Assembly (NCBI GenBank): GCA_963971575.1
Contig: OZ020616.1
Location: forward strand, 29,492,306 to 29,556,305
Origin: Liopterus haemorrhoidalis
Taxonomy: Eukaryota; Arthropoda; Insecta; Coleoptera; Dytiscidae
Direction: 5' to 3'
Length of the DNA: 64,000 nucleotides
This document shows positions 21,990 to 33,130 of this stretch, piece after piece. The translations under genes and the position numbers were made by a program. Each line of letters starts with the position of its first letter. Position 1 is the stretch's first letter. The notes beneath the pieces were generated by a model. It did no database searches. It was not told where the DNA came from and saw only the letters and a program-made list of their open reading frames with translations.

Positions 21990-22558
21990 CGAGTATGTAA
22001 ATTAAGTAACCGGACTGATTTTATGTATTTATTTTTTTATTCGAATATAATTACAATTCAATATTGCCTCAAAATAACTTCCTTGGGAAGCCACACAGTA
22101 CTGGAGACGGTTCTTCCAATCCACATAGCAGTGCTGGAACTCGAATAATGAGGCAGGAATGTTTTTACTGGCAAAAAACTCGAATTCGTGATTCATCTTC
22201 AATCAACTCTTTTCCTTCTGAAAATGCCTTAAACCACCAAGAAAACCTGGGTCTTTGACAAAACACTGTCTTTGTAGGCCTGCTGAAGTTTTGCAAAAGT
22301 TTCCGTTGCAGTGTGCCCAAGTCTGAAGGAAAAACTCATAGCACACCGTTGCTCGAAATTAATGTTATTTGTAGAACGCACTAGAAAAAATAGTTTCACG
22401 AAAAAAATCGCTACGGACAATAAAATTACTCTAGCGAGTTCAAACTCGTACTGAAGGCGTATTACATGCTCACCTGCCGCCACTACATGTTCCGCGTCCC
22501 AAATGTTGCCAGATCAAACGCTATATTGCCAGTCCTATTACTTAATTTACACACCTCG
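21990..22558 (-). mobile_element. mariner element, internally deleted copy 1
   Basis: The terminal inverted repeats share TGTAAATTAAGTAA, and TA flanks lie at 21988-21989 and 22559-22560. The minus strand keeps the start of a mariner transposase: EQRCAMSF, then LGHTATETFAKLQQAY, the helix-turn-helix that binds the ends. The frame then runs out and almost all the catalytic region is gone. The element is 569 bp, against about 1.3 kb for a full mariner. It belongs to the same family as 52426-53332. Confidence 0.92.
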
Positions 22559-22658
22559 TATGTAGTACGGTAATTAAAACTAAACAACATACATTTACAT
22601 TTTGGGTAGTACAAAAATACGACTAAGTAAATCCGCTAATTCTTTGAATTGCATATCG

Positions 22659-23648
22659 CAGCGTTTCTCAAGCTTCATCGGGGGGCCGTGAAGTCATATA
22701 AGATCGAAGCATGAAAATATAATAAAATGCATTCAATTTTGCTCAAATGTGCTCAATTCATAAATATATTACATTTATATTCATAAATATATACCTTCCA
22801 TAACATAAATAAAATAAATTATACTTATTTTGATAACTAATTTAAATAATATCAATGTCAAATTAAGTGTATGTGTCGGTTGATGCGTTTCTGTGACAAC
22901 GGTTCGCGTTTTAGGTACTTCAAGTACATACTTGTAAGTTGTAGTTTCAAATGTACACGACTTGAAAGTGCAATATTATTATTATTTATTGTGTGCCGAG
23001 CTACAGATAACTCAAGAGTAAAGAAGCAAAAGTGTTTAAATCAAAATGGAAAGCGCTTTGAACACTTGTAAATAAAAATACTTCGACTTTCAAGTCATTA
23101 TAGGGAATACAATTTTTCGTCAACCATATTTGACGAAAAGTCTTTTAAGATATTTAAAAAATTGCTTTTTTTAAAAAATTCTATCCAAAGTTGATATACG
23201 TTCCCATATAAAAAATTGTCCTTGATATCCTGTACTTCAGGTTAATTTCGGAGAATTTCAATAGGTACTACCATTCAATTCTTTGGATAAGCTCTCGTCA
23301 TCAAACATTTTTCCCAATTAGTTCACACATCGCCTTTTATACTGTGCTGTCTTGCAAACATAATTTTATAAAACTTACTGATATAATTATTTATTTATGC
23401 CGTCTGTTAATGAAAAGAACTGAACTTTTAAAAACCACATTTTTTCATTGCGTTGTATCGAGCTTGCTTTTATTTCTGTTTTTATTTGATTTTTTACAAA
23501 TATATAATCGTGTTATAAGCGTTTAAAATACGGCACAGACACAGTAAAAACGCTGACGCTACGGTTCACCCTGTATATATAGGGGGGCCGCAGACAATAT
23601 TTAAATAATTTTGGGAGGTCCCATGCCAGAAAAGGTTGAGAAACGCTG
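22659..23648. mobile_element. hAT element, 990 bp
   Basis: The ends CAGCGTTTCTCAAG and GGTTGAGAAACGCTG are inverted. The flanks gcatatcg (22651-22658) and gtatatcg (23649-23656) match at 7 of 8. G-rich just inside the left end (GGGGGGCCGTG) and again inside the right end. No transposase domain is recognised in its AT-rich interior. Confidence 0.9.
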
Positions 23649-23656
23649 GTATATCG

Positions 23657-25178
23657 TATCAAGTAAAATAGGGCGTACACAATGGATATTAATAAAAGTT
23701 TGTTAGTTTTCTATAATTCCGTTCATATTATAGCTAGATTATTGCTAGCAATGATATTTTCAAAACTATTCGAAATCATTATGTAATACAGACACAATTC
23801 AGTTTTTTAAAGAAGTCTGTTCAATGAAAAATGAATGAAGAACCAACTTATTTATATATTTCTGTTTCGCACATGCCTTGCAAACATGAGTGAGAAAGAA
23901 GTATACAAATAAGTTGATTGTTGGTTCGTTCATTTGTTATTGATCGATCTTCTTTAAAAAACAGAACTTTACATGTTGTTTTAAATTGCCCTATATGTAG
24001 CACTAAATGCGAGTACGATACTATAAACATGCTGCTTTTGACATTTAGAAATGATGTTTGGTTCGATAATAAAATAAGTCCGAGTCTCAATAAAGACTAA
24101 CTGTTCAAAATGCAAGGAGTAAAGGATAAAAGAACGCCAGAGAAATAAAAAAGAACACAACTTTCGCATTCATACAAGAATAATATAATACATTTTTTAT
24201 TTGCATTTGTTGGCGAACCAGAAATCTATTTAGACTAGAATATAGACTTGCTTACTTACGTGAAACTCAATCAATTTTAAACACTCAGTATTAGCTAATT
24301 ATATATACATTTAGTTTTTAATAAATCTGATTTTTTGGTACTTGTATGATAAAGTACATCCATCCTATTGATTTAAAAATTTCTCACAACATGAACAAAT
24401 TGTAGACTACGAGCTTTCTTCTAGTAAATAACAGTCAGGTAGAGCTACTAATAAATCATCTGTTTTGCTGAAATTTGTTATAAAAATCCACATGGAAACC
24501 AGAAATTTCTGCTGTCATTCGATATATGAGTGATAGAGCATTTAATTTAGATTTTAATTTATGTTAGTTAAAAATTTTTGGTGCACAGTATCGATGCAAG
24601 CGCCTAACACAACCCATCTATATTACTAGATTTTAGTTTTTAAAATTGGTTTACTCACAGAGTACTCACATTAGTTATTGAGAACTGACATGCTCGAATA
24701 CGCAATACGAAAAACTATAAAAATTGTAGTGTTTTTGGCTGTCATTACCACAGGACAAAGATAATCATCTTAGTTATTTTCTTTTCTTAAGAAAAATGGA
24801 GGGAAAATTAATATTAAGTCCAGATTGGGAAATGATTTGGTTATGGACAGGAGGAAGGCATGGGAATATATTTTGAGTTAAAATGTAACTGATACTATGC
24901 GAGTTTGCTCATTACATTTGTCGCAGAAAAATTAAACTGCACTAATTTGCTTGCACCTGCATATTTTACTTTTAGCTGCTCCTGTCTAACTAAAACTAAT
25001 TTTATTTCATGAGGCAATGGACATAATGCACTTGTTTGCAAACAGAATCCATATATTGTAAATTCAGATGTCCGACACTCAGATGTACCACATAAAATTT
25101 CGTGCCCGGCATTTAACACCTGCTCAACTACAAATTACACTTCAATAAATCTACTGAAATTAAACTTTAAATGCTGTA
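23657..25178. other. AT-rich DNA
   Basis: No gene is visible. Minus-strand frame 24895-25119 has several cysteines (CGTSEC, then C-L-Q-T-S-A-L-C) but no match that I recognise. It contains the repeat at 24562-24619. Confidence 0.35.
24562..24619 (-). repeat. TAAC-tail retroelement 3' end
   Basis: On the + strand it reads GTTAGTTAAAAATTTTTGG, then GCGCCTAACACAACCC. The order and sequence match 40147 and 49770 and, inverted, 11414. Confidence 0.6.
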
Positions 25179-25186
25179 ATTTGATG

Positions 25187-25488
25187 CAGTGCCGCCCCTA
25201 GTATTTGCAGGGCCTTGGGCAAAACTGGAATTGCGGGGCCCCAAAACTGAATTTGCGGTACCTATATTGCGGAATCTATATATATACATATATTGATTAA
25301 CGATATTTTCTTTAATATTATTAACTATTAACAAAGTACACATACTTATATTCAACTATTTATAAAACTTGGAACAATATTTTTAATGTATTTTATTATT
25401 TTATTACTTGATGGTCGAAGCGCGGGGCCCTTAAAGGAGCGGGGCCTGGGGCAAGTGCCCCACTTGCCCCCGCCTAGGGGCGGCCCTG
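25187..25488. mobile_element. hAT-like MITE, 302 bp
   Basis: The ends CAGTGCCGCCCCTAG and CTAGGGGCGGCCCTG are inverted repeats with a perfect 8-bp duplication, atttgatg at 25179-25186 and 25489-25496. GC-rich termini surround an AT-rich core with no coding. Confidence 0.95.
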
Positions 25489-25723
25489 ATTTGATGCCCA
25501 CCTTCTGTTATATACCTCGATACAAGTGTAGCGCTTAAAAATTAAAAAATTTCGCTAATATATACTCGTATTTACATAAAATAAAAATGTACTTTGCTTA
25601 AATTAACCTGTTCGCTATTAGCAAATTGACAGCTGAGTACTAGACACAACAGCCATATTGCCTTGGAGCACAGCGTCGCCACCGGTAATGTCACTTTTCA
25701 ATACTTTATTCACAGAGACTATA

Positions 25724-25851
25724 CAGTCGATGTAAACAGTAGAACTAAGCCATTCCTGCTGTGATTGAACGAAAAGACGTATTAAATGATTTAGACACCT
25801 TTTCGTCCAATCAGAACAAGAGTGACGTAGTTTGAATGTTTACATCGACTG
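25724..25851. repeat. 128-bp MITE
   Basis: CAGTCGATGTAAACA at the left and TGTTTACATCGACTG at the right are perfect 15-bp inverted repeats. The interior holds a second inverted pair (ACGAAAAGACG and CCTTTTCGTCC). No clear target duplication is seen. Confidence 0.8.
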
Positions 25852-26871
25852 CATGTGCGCCTTGAATCGAGTAAATTAAACGGATACTATATAATTATTA
25901 TTATCAGATTATAACGATCTACTACGTATTCTTAATTCCAATCTCCACTGTTATCTATCCTTATTTTTTTCTTCGCTCAGTTCTCTTTTGTTCATTATAC
26001 TATAACTAGCAGACCGCTTGCCAACGATGTTGGCAAACTGATATCGAATAAAAATCAATATAAGCAGGTATCAATTATTAAAATTTGCATGCTAGTACCC
26101 AGGAACTTAGCGATATGTTAAGAAAGAAATTTGGGCTTTTATATATAATTTTGATTGATATATTACATGTACATGTGATATATAAAATTTTAAATCACAG
26201 AGTCCTTAGAATACTTCTTTCTAATAACCTCATACTACTAAAATTACTTAATCTTTATACTATGTACATTCTATTTTAATTATTTATTAAAGGAAAACTA
26301 TAAAAAAAATTCCCTGACCTGTACAAACAAAGAAAATATTTACATTGCTTTTAGGTATATTTAACAAACATATAGATATCTTATATTTTTACAGTTAATT
26401 TGTTGCTAAAATGTGTTTAATTGTTCAATTTCTATTTTTGCGTGTTTGCGTAGCACCTTTTGTTCATTTCTTTATATGCATATGCAGTATATTTACTTTT
26501 TCTTACCGTTTTTAAATAGTGTTAACTAACCTAAATATAGTTAACACACTGGCAAAGTTTTTATTTTAATTGTAATATACTACGTGCACTACATTTCCAG
26601 TAACACGTTTCTCTGCAGAATGGAGTAGTATCGATTTTGAGAACAACAAACTTATCACGTTATTATTTCGAGTCATTGCACTCCTGCTTCTATGTCTAAT
26701 GTTATGTCAGATTAAGTATTCATCTAACATTCTTTGACTAAAGTATAATACACATTTCCGGTTATTTAACGCTTGAAGTTTTTAGTAGCGCAAGTATAAT
26801 TAAATTGATCATATATAGGCGTGTTAGTTTGATAATTTTCATTTTATTTCGTGGTTCACTTATGTCTGAAC
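25852..26871. other. AT-rich DNA
   Basis: Nothing recognisable. The small + frame 26085-26279 is leucine/isoleucine-rich through AT bias, and its first codon is TTG. Confidence 0.35.
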
Positions 26872-27018
26872 CAGGAGCGTAACCAGAATTTTGAAACCCT
26901 TGGCAGATATATAGTTTTCCGCCTTTGTCATAGGTGAGGGAAATAAAAGTATTTGAGGAGAGGCAAAAACCTCCGCCGTTGACAATTGCCCCAATGCCAA
27001 CGCCTAGTTACGCTGCTG
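26872..27018. mobile_element. short hAT-like MITE, 147 bp
   Basis: The ends CAGGAGCGTAACCAG and CTAGTTACGCTGCTG are imperfect inverted repeats. The flanks gtctgaac and gtctaaac match at 7 of 8. Confidence 0.85.
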
Positions 27019-27026
27019 GTCTAAAC

Positions 27027-27780
27027 ATATTACATATTTAAAAATTTATTGTAATTATTGTTAAATGTATTTCTAAAGCTGCGCAAAGCTCGAAATATCA
27101 CTTAGTAGAAAAGAATATTTTAAAAATTCTACATAAATGTTCTACATAAACTTACCTTTAAAACCTACATTTTTTAAGGCCTAGGTCTTCTGCGAATTTG
27201 TGTAATTTAGGATAGTGTAATCATATTATCAGGCTTTTGTATGCATTTGTAAAAAGGTGCGCTTATTTGTTGGAGATTTTGATGGTTTTCTTTAAAATAT
27301 GAATATATTTTTTCAAATAGTATGAATATTTGGGAAGATACGAAGGACGCTACCTAAAATCTAGAAATATTTAATATATTTTTACTTTACCGTAGAAATA
27401 TTTGTAAGAAAAGTTGTTTTGAAAATAAACGATTTTCTTCAGTTGAATTCACTTTTTAATATGATGAATATTTGATGAGCTATGGGGAGCGTTACCTAAT
27501 ATTATAATATTTCACTTATTACTTACAAAAATATACATATGTAACAAAATAAAAACCATATGAAGTGCAGGGTTTCTCAGTTAATATACAGTATTTATGT
27601 AAAAATGGATATTTATGTAAAAAGAATCAAATTCATATGCAGACGAATCCACATTTTGGCCATGGTTCTCAAATAATTATTTTCCGGACTAACTTTTTTT
27701 TCGTTTAACTGATAGTAAGAAAACCCCTAGAAAAAAATTGACTTCTGAGCTCTCAAAAGAAAAAATTAATGCTTTTAAAA
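27027..27780. other. AT-rich DNA
   Basis: No gene or clear repeat boundary is visible. Confidence 0.35.
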
Positions 27781-27785
27781 TTAAA

Positions 27786-27832
27786 AATTTCTAGAGGGGG
27801 GAGCCCCTCTAGAAATTCTGAATGCGCGCCTG
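27786..27832. mobile_element. solo hAT-like right end with hairpin
   Basis: AATTTCTAGAGGGG (27786-27799) and CCCCTCTAGAAATT (27804-27817) form a perfect 14-bp stem, directly followed by a GCGCGCCTG terminus at 27832. The same terminus occurs at about 16450 and 29123. The left partner was not found. Confidence 0.5.
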
Positions 27833-28679
27833 CTTTCAAATGTCATACAAAATTTACTATTGGACAAAACTGTAACATATAATAAGCGCGAAATTCAAAT
27901 CGCTTACAGCTAACTACATTAAATTTGAATCATTCATGATCACCGTTCTGCTTTAGCAATTATATACCGTAAAATGAAAGAATATGGCTGCGTAGTAAAT
28001 TTAATTACTTGTGGAGAACAGAGAGTGAATCATAGGTTAGGATTAATTACTGTAATAGCCATGAACAGTTATAGAAACAATTTCTCTGCAAATATAGAAT
28101 ACAATCATCTCAAATACACTCATTTAATTAGATGGGAACGCGCCTGCGTAAGTTGTGTTTGAATTTTCAATGTCAGTTATTCAATAGATGTATTATAACC
28201 ACCGTTTGAAGAACGCTGCACTTGTAATCTCTTTCTACCTACCTGTAATCAGCGTGCTTTCTATAATATACCTAGCGTAGATGTTACATAACGACTGTGA
28301 GTCACAAGCACGCGGAATTGTAGTTTTTTCCTTTCCTATCAAGGTTCTTTGATTAATCACGATTTGATGTAATTGCACGTATATACGCATTGTAATTCTA
28401 TGTATACGTGCACAAATAATGTGTACGTACGTTTGGGCCTGTGGTTTTACATTGCACCGGCTTCAGCACAGCAGTTTAAACGTATTGTATGTTTATTTAT
28501 TTGTCAATATTTGATGTCATTTTCGATGATTTGTCATGAATGACAAATGATGTGTTTAAGGTTTCAAATACAATTTGATAATGTTAAATGAAAAGAAAAT
28601 TAAATATTAGTTTCAAATATATTTTTAGGGTTTCTTGTGTACAACCAAGAACCCTATATAGTTGTTTTTAAAAGGGGTG
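27833..28679. other. AT-rich DNA
   Basis: No gene is visible. The + frame 27974-28162 has no recognised domain, but I cannot exclude a small exon. Confidence 0.3.
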
Positions 28680-29123
28680 TCAAGAACTCAGAATAAACAT
28701 GGAGAAATGAGGGTACGGTGCCTTTAATTTCTTAGGTGAAGGCCCAGAAATTTGGGGGGGGGGGCTCAAAAGATAAAATTGTTTTAAAAGGGTAGGAATT
28801 GGGAAATTATTGGTACAAGTGTACTTTATTTTCCAAAATGCAAGTGTTGATCTAAAAAAAATCATTTCCAAAATAACCGTGAGACCTAAAAACAAAAAGG
28901 TCCTCACTTCTAAAATATAGGTGATAATCTAAAAAAAGTTTTCACTTTCTAAATATAAATGAGACATAAGAAAACAAGATCCTCATTTCCAAAATATAAA
29001 TGGACTTAAAATATTCTTCAGCTTTAGAATTCATTAATAGCTAAGATCACGTGTTTTTTGAGCTCTTGGGGTGTTTTTTGAGCTCACAGGCTCCAGCTAC
29101 CCCCCCCCTTTTGTGCGCGCCTG
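28680..29123. mobile_element. hAT-like element, left end not found
   Basis: The right terminus is GTGCGCGCCTG at 29123. The interior has a G-run at 28755, a minisatellite, then a C-run at 29100. This has the same layout as the other G-run/C-run hAT elements here. Confidence 0.5.
28811..29002. repeat. minisatellite, about 5 diverged units
   Basis: Diverged units of the 39-bp repeat of 9331-9521. A central unit keeps AAGGTCCTCACTTC and the following AAAATATAGGTGATAA. The outer units are decayed. Confidence 0.75.
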
Positions 29124-29404
29124 ATTAGGTGTTACTGAAAAAAGGTTGGACCATATACCGTCAGAAAATTTTCGTTATCATTTTTTTTTCTTACATTTTC
29201 TAGAAAAATCGTGTTCCCTTTGTCTTGATACTCCCTGCGTAGTTTCTTTCAATTCTGAATTTATTTAAGTTGACAGTTTGGGGTTTTTAAGTCAATATGT
29301 AAAGTTTTCTTTAAATGAAATAAAAATATCACTTTCTTAGTAAAAATGAAAAGCGAAATTATCATGAAAATGCGGTATCTGTAAATTATAGAGTGCGCTT
29401 CCCA

Positions 29405-30090
29405 CGACAACAAGCTAGTGACGTCACATACGCAGAAACCAGAATTCGTACTCTTGCTTTGTTGCTAGCTACAGCCGGACAGACCTATCGTGGCCGTGCG
29501 GAGCTTAATGTGCGCACAGAGAGGGCACTATGAAAGACAGAGACACATACAGAGAACAGTCAGAGAAACAAGTTCACATTCTTACACGTGTATATTATAT
29601 TTATCAGTTAGGTACGTCTACAAACACAAGTTCCTCCCATCACAGTCGAACAACAAAACTATAGAAACGTAGCTGCTTGATTTAAGCGATTACTGCATTT
29701 GACGTTCACTTTATCGACTTGTTTATTGGCCAGAGCACCCCCGTCCCGCGTCTTTTTTCAAACTCCAGCAATTTCAAAGAGATTGTAAATAATAAAGGCT
29801 TACAAAAATCAAGAATATTGCTAATTATTTCTTGTCTTTGACTATTAATAGCACGTCCACCTAGTTTGCTTTTTTTCTCCATGATTTTAAATATTTAATA
29901 TATTTTGAATGCTGCGCTTATGCAATTCGCCAAAGTTATAATCCCCACTACAAATTTCACACGCATTTTTCACGCCCGGCCACGAGAGATCTGTCCGGCT
30001 GTAAGGGACGAAGAACCGCTTACATCGTATTACCATTGGTTTGATGTCATTAATTGTCTCATATACGATGACATCACTGATCTATTCTCA
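29405..30090. repeat. inverted pair of about 110-bp repeats
   Basis: About 29405-29530 matches the reverse complement of about 29955-30090. The best block is CAGCCGGACAGA...TCGTGGCCG. Weaker matches extend to both sides, including a GTGACGTCA/GTGATGTCA box. This could be a degenerate element with long terminal repeats, or two head-to-head copies. The AT-rich centre has no gene. The + frames at 29490 (GTG start) and 29905 lie in the arms. Confidence 0.6.
29419..29426. promoter_or_regulatory. CRE-type palindrome TGACGTCA
   Basis: A perfect cyclic-AMP response element core. It lies in the left arm of the inverted repeat, and the right arm has the variant TGATGTCA, so it may be element-derived and not a host promoter. 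Confidence 0.3.
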
Positions 30091-31911
30091 GTGGCGTACC
30101 ATCGTAATTAGTTTTACTGTATCAAATAACAAAAAAAAAAAACATTATTATTCATGTCACTATCTTACATAAATAATCGATAATATTGAATATCTGAAAA
30201 ATATCAGAATATTACACATTAATGTGAATCAAAATAGTATAACCGGAATTTTTTATTAGAAATGTTTACAAAAAAATATATATATATATATATATGATTG
30301 CTGATAGAAGTTATGTATTTTAAAATTTGGAGTATTGGTAGTATTAAGTTTTGTTATTGGACAATAAATCGACACAATGCTTTCTATATATTTTTTCTGT
30401 TACATTAAGTTGAACCTCTACAATGTTATGTATTCCAGTTATAAACTTTCAAGCATTTTTTTTATTTTGCAAATTACTCATTAAATATTTCACACTATGA
30501 TTCGAATGTACACACTTTTAATTTGCTGTTTAATAATATAATGCCTTGGCTTCATAAGCTACTGACCAATATAACCATGGCTGTAGTGGAGAGTATTTAG
30601 CGGTATAGGGCGCATACCTTCTGCTTTGTTTCGAATAAATAGCGTATGCCTTTTACAATTTCGTGCATTAAACGAGGATATTCGAGGCCGTATTCCTTCT
30701 GGTTTTTACGATGTATGTACAGTATACCCTATGCTGTTTTTACGAATATAGCACTCGTAATTATATTTTTCTGAATAATATAACGTAGAAAAATCTGAAT
30801 CTGAAAAAGTAATATAAAATTATCATGAAATATTTTTTTGATATATAACGTTATAAAAATGTAAACATATTATTCAATTATTGTTAGTATTATTGAGAAA
30901 TAAAAACTGATTGATCACATTAATAAAAATGTTTATAATAATATAAAAAGTAATGATTTATAAAATGTTTTATTAGGCCATTATCGCTTTATGGTTATAT
31001 GTGATTTTTGTAACATAAGAGTAAATATTAATTAAATTTATTAAATATGGTTTTCGATAGTATGTATACATATTATGTATTAAGGCTGCCCACTTTTTGA
31101 CAGCTTTGTGGACAAATTACAACACAAACAAAAAAAAAACATACTGTCGTATAAATTGCTTCCCTTGCATGGAATTCAACCACGAAAAAGTAGTTCTGCT
31201 ACGGCCGTAAGGAAGCAGGCTTGCTTAACTACTCATCTCCGCACTAGTGTGGAAACAAATATTCATTCGCGCTAATACAAGCAATTCTCTTTCATGTACC
31301 GATACTAATATTAAATTTCTGCATGCGGCTTATAGATCTTCCACTGGTGACTTTTTGTAATGTGACAATTTAGTCACTACCATCAAGTCCATAGCTTACA
31401 ATATAACAAAGCACACGAAGCGATTTGACAGTAGGGTGACTTTTCAGTTAGGCCGGAGACTTTTGAGTGACGAAACTGTCACCGCATCTTTATATTTACA
31501 TAAAGCAGCGCACATTTTGAAGAAAATTTCCAGAATATTTTAATAGAAATACTAACATACTTTATCTCTCTTCGGGTGGAATTGGTAATCGCATATTTCT
31601 ATTTTGTTGTGGCAGGACTCAAAATATGTAGTACACCATAAAAAACTATTCGGTCATATGAAAATATGCAAAGAATTTTTGAGGATAGTCTTTAATCATT
31701 AGGTAAAATTTTCATTTAAGCAACTTTTTGTTCTAAATTGGAAGGACCAAGTCAAAGCCGGTCATAGGGCGTCGTAGGGTGTGCTCCCTAAAACAGCTCC
31801 CCAAACCCTAGTACCGATGCGGACATAGTAGAGTTTATTTAGTTGGTATTTCCTTTGTTTTGTGATACGCGAACTTATCACGGCTGCTTCCTCGAAATTC
31901 ATAGTCAAGAT
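30091..31911. other. AT-rich DNA
   Basis: No gene is visible. At 30215-30260 there is a scrap of the 'accggaattttt' dispersed repeat, followed by a short TA run (30277-30295). The stretch includes a SINE-like unit at 31145-31240. Confidence 0.35.
31145..31240 (-). repeat. possible tRNA-derived SINE scrap
   Basis: On the minus strand a B-box-like GTGGTTGAATTCC follows a GAGTAGTTAAGCAAGCC stretch at tRNA-like spacing. No cloverleaf can be drawn. Confidence 0.3.
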
Positions 31912-32166
31912 CAGTGCCGTAACTAGGCAAAGGTAACAGGGGCACATGCCCAGAAAGGGAAATATTGGCATAATAATTTTCGAGTGAAGATCTTTTTTTT
32001 AGGTCATTACTTGGATTTTAAAAGTGAGGACTTTTTTTTAGGTCATTACTTGTATTTTAGAAGTGAGGATCTTTTTTTTAAGAACATCACTTGTATTATA
32101 TAGTGTTTAGAGGGGCCCAATTATAAAATCTTACCCAGGATCCGAAAATAGCTAGTAATGGCCCTG
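31912..32166. mobile_element. hAT-like MITE with minisatellite, 255 bp
   Basis: The ends CAGTGCCGTAACTAG and CTAGTAATGGCCCTG are imperfect inverted repeats. The flanks gtcaagat (31904-31911) and gtcatgat (32167-32174) match at 7 of 8. The middle holds about three minisatellite units (31985-32100). Confidence 0.88.
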
Positions 32167-32571
32167 GTCATGATATGAAATAAAACAGGAATTTCCAGGA
32201 GGGAACAGTCAGTCCGTGTGCGTACTAAAGAAGTCCGCGATGACACAAGTTTCCCGTGCGCGGTAATCCTTAAAGCCAGGTTTATAATAGATATGTTATG
32301 GATTCATAAGCATAAAAATTACACTATTTTCTTTGTTCTGTTTATTACAAACAGTTGTTTTCAAGGGTCAAATCCATTGTTCTAGAGGTATGCGTTATGC
32401 TATGTAGTTATTATAAATCAGGCTTTAAGCGTGGTTTTAATACATATGCTATGGATACATAAGTATAAAAATTACACAACTGTCTTTGTTCTCTTTATTA
32501 CAAACAGATGTTTTGAAGGGTCAAATCCTATGTTCCATTCTTATGCGTTATGCTATGGGTTTATTATAAAC

Positions 32572-32956
32572 CAGTGGCGCACCCAAGGGAGGGGCCAGGG
32601 GGCCCCTAAGTAGGAAGGAAATAAAAATAAAAACACACACACTAGAAAATTTTAAAAATAGAGATGAGGATCTTATTTTTTTAGGTCATCACTTGTATTT
32701 TCGAAGTGAGGACCCTTTTTTTAGATCATCACTTTGTATTTCCGAAGTAAGGACTTTTTTTAAGGTCGTCACTTGTAATTTAGAAGTGAGAACCTTTTTA
32801 GTTTTAGGTCGTCACTTTGTATTTCCGAAGCGAGGACCTTTTTTTTTCAGATCATCACTTGAAATTTAAAAGTGTGAACCTTATTCATAATTTAAAGAAT
32901 TTTGTCTTCCACCCCCCCCCCCCGCCCCCCAACAAAAATGCCTGGGTGCACCACTG
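32572..32956. mobile_element. hAT-like element inside MITE copy B, 385 bp
   Basis: The ends CAGTGGCGCACCCAAGG and CCTGGGTGCACCACTG are inverted repeats with a perfect 8-bp duplication, ttataaac at 32564-32571 and 32957-32964. The neighbouring copies A and C show the uninterrupted MITE end. The body is largely minisatellite plus a C-run. Confidence 0.95.
32666..32880. repeat. minisatellite, 5 units
   Basis: Five units of TTTTTTTAGGTCATCACTTG followed by an ATTT spacer and GAAGTGAGGACC, in the orientation opposite to 9331-9521. Variants occur at the spacer and the T-run. Confidence 0.88.
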
Positions 32957-33130
32957 TTATAAACCAGGCTTTAGTCTCGTTTATAATAGATACATACATA
33001 GCACAAATATAGAGTTGGGTCCAAAAGCGTGTCGCTGTTGGAAACAGCTGTTTCTATTAAACGGAACAAGCACATCCTTGTGAATCTTATGTTATGCTTG
33101 TACTATGTAACCATTATAAATGAGGCTTTA

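Larger units (their letters stand above)
32271..33130. repeat. three tandem copies of one TA-type MITE
   Basis: Copy A is 32271-32427. Copy B is 32426-32973, split by the hAT at 32572. Copy C is 32972-33130. Each begins with an AAGC-box and GTTT-ATAATAGATA-like sequence and ends TTATAAA-CAGGCTTTA. Neighbours share the TTTA junction. Interior motifs (CTTTGTTCT, TTATTACAAACAG, TTATGCTATG) agree in A and B; C is more diverged. A solo relative lies at 2355-2523. Confidence 0.85.

Noticed and set aside
29490..29672. 60-codon + frame as a gene start at the CRE site
   Set aside because: It begins with GTG, lies in a repeated arm and has no domain.
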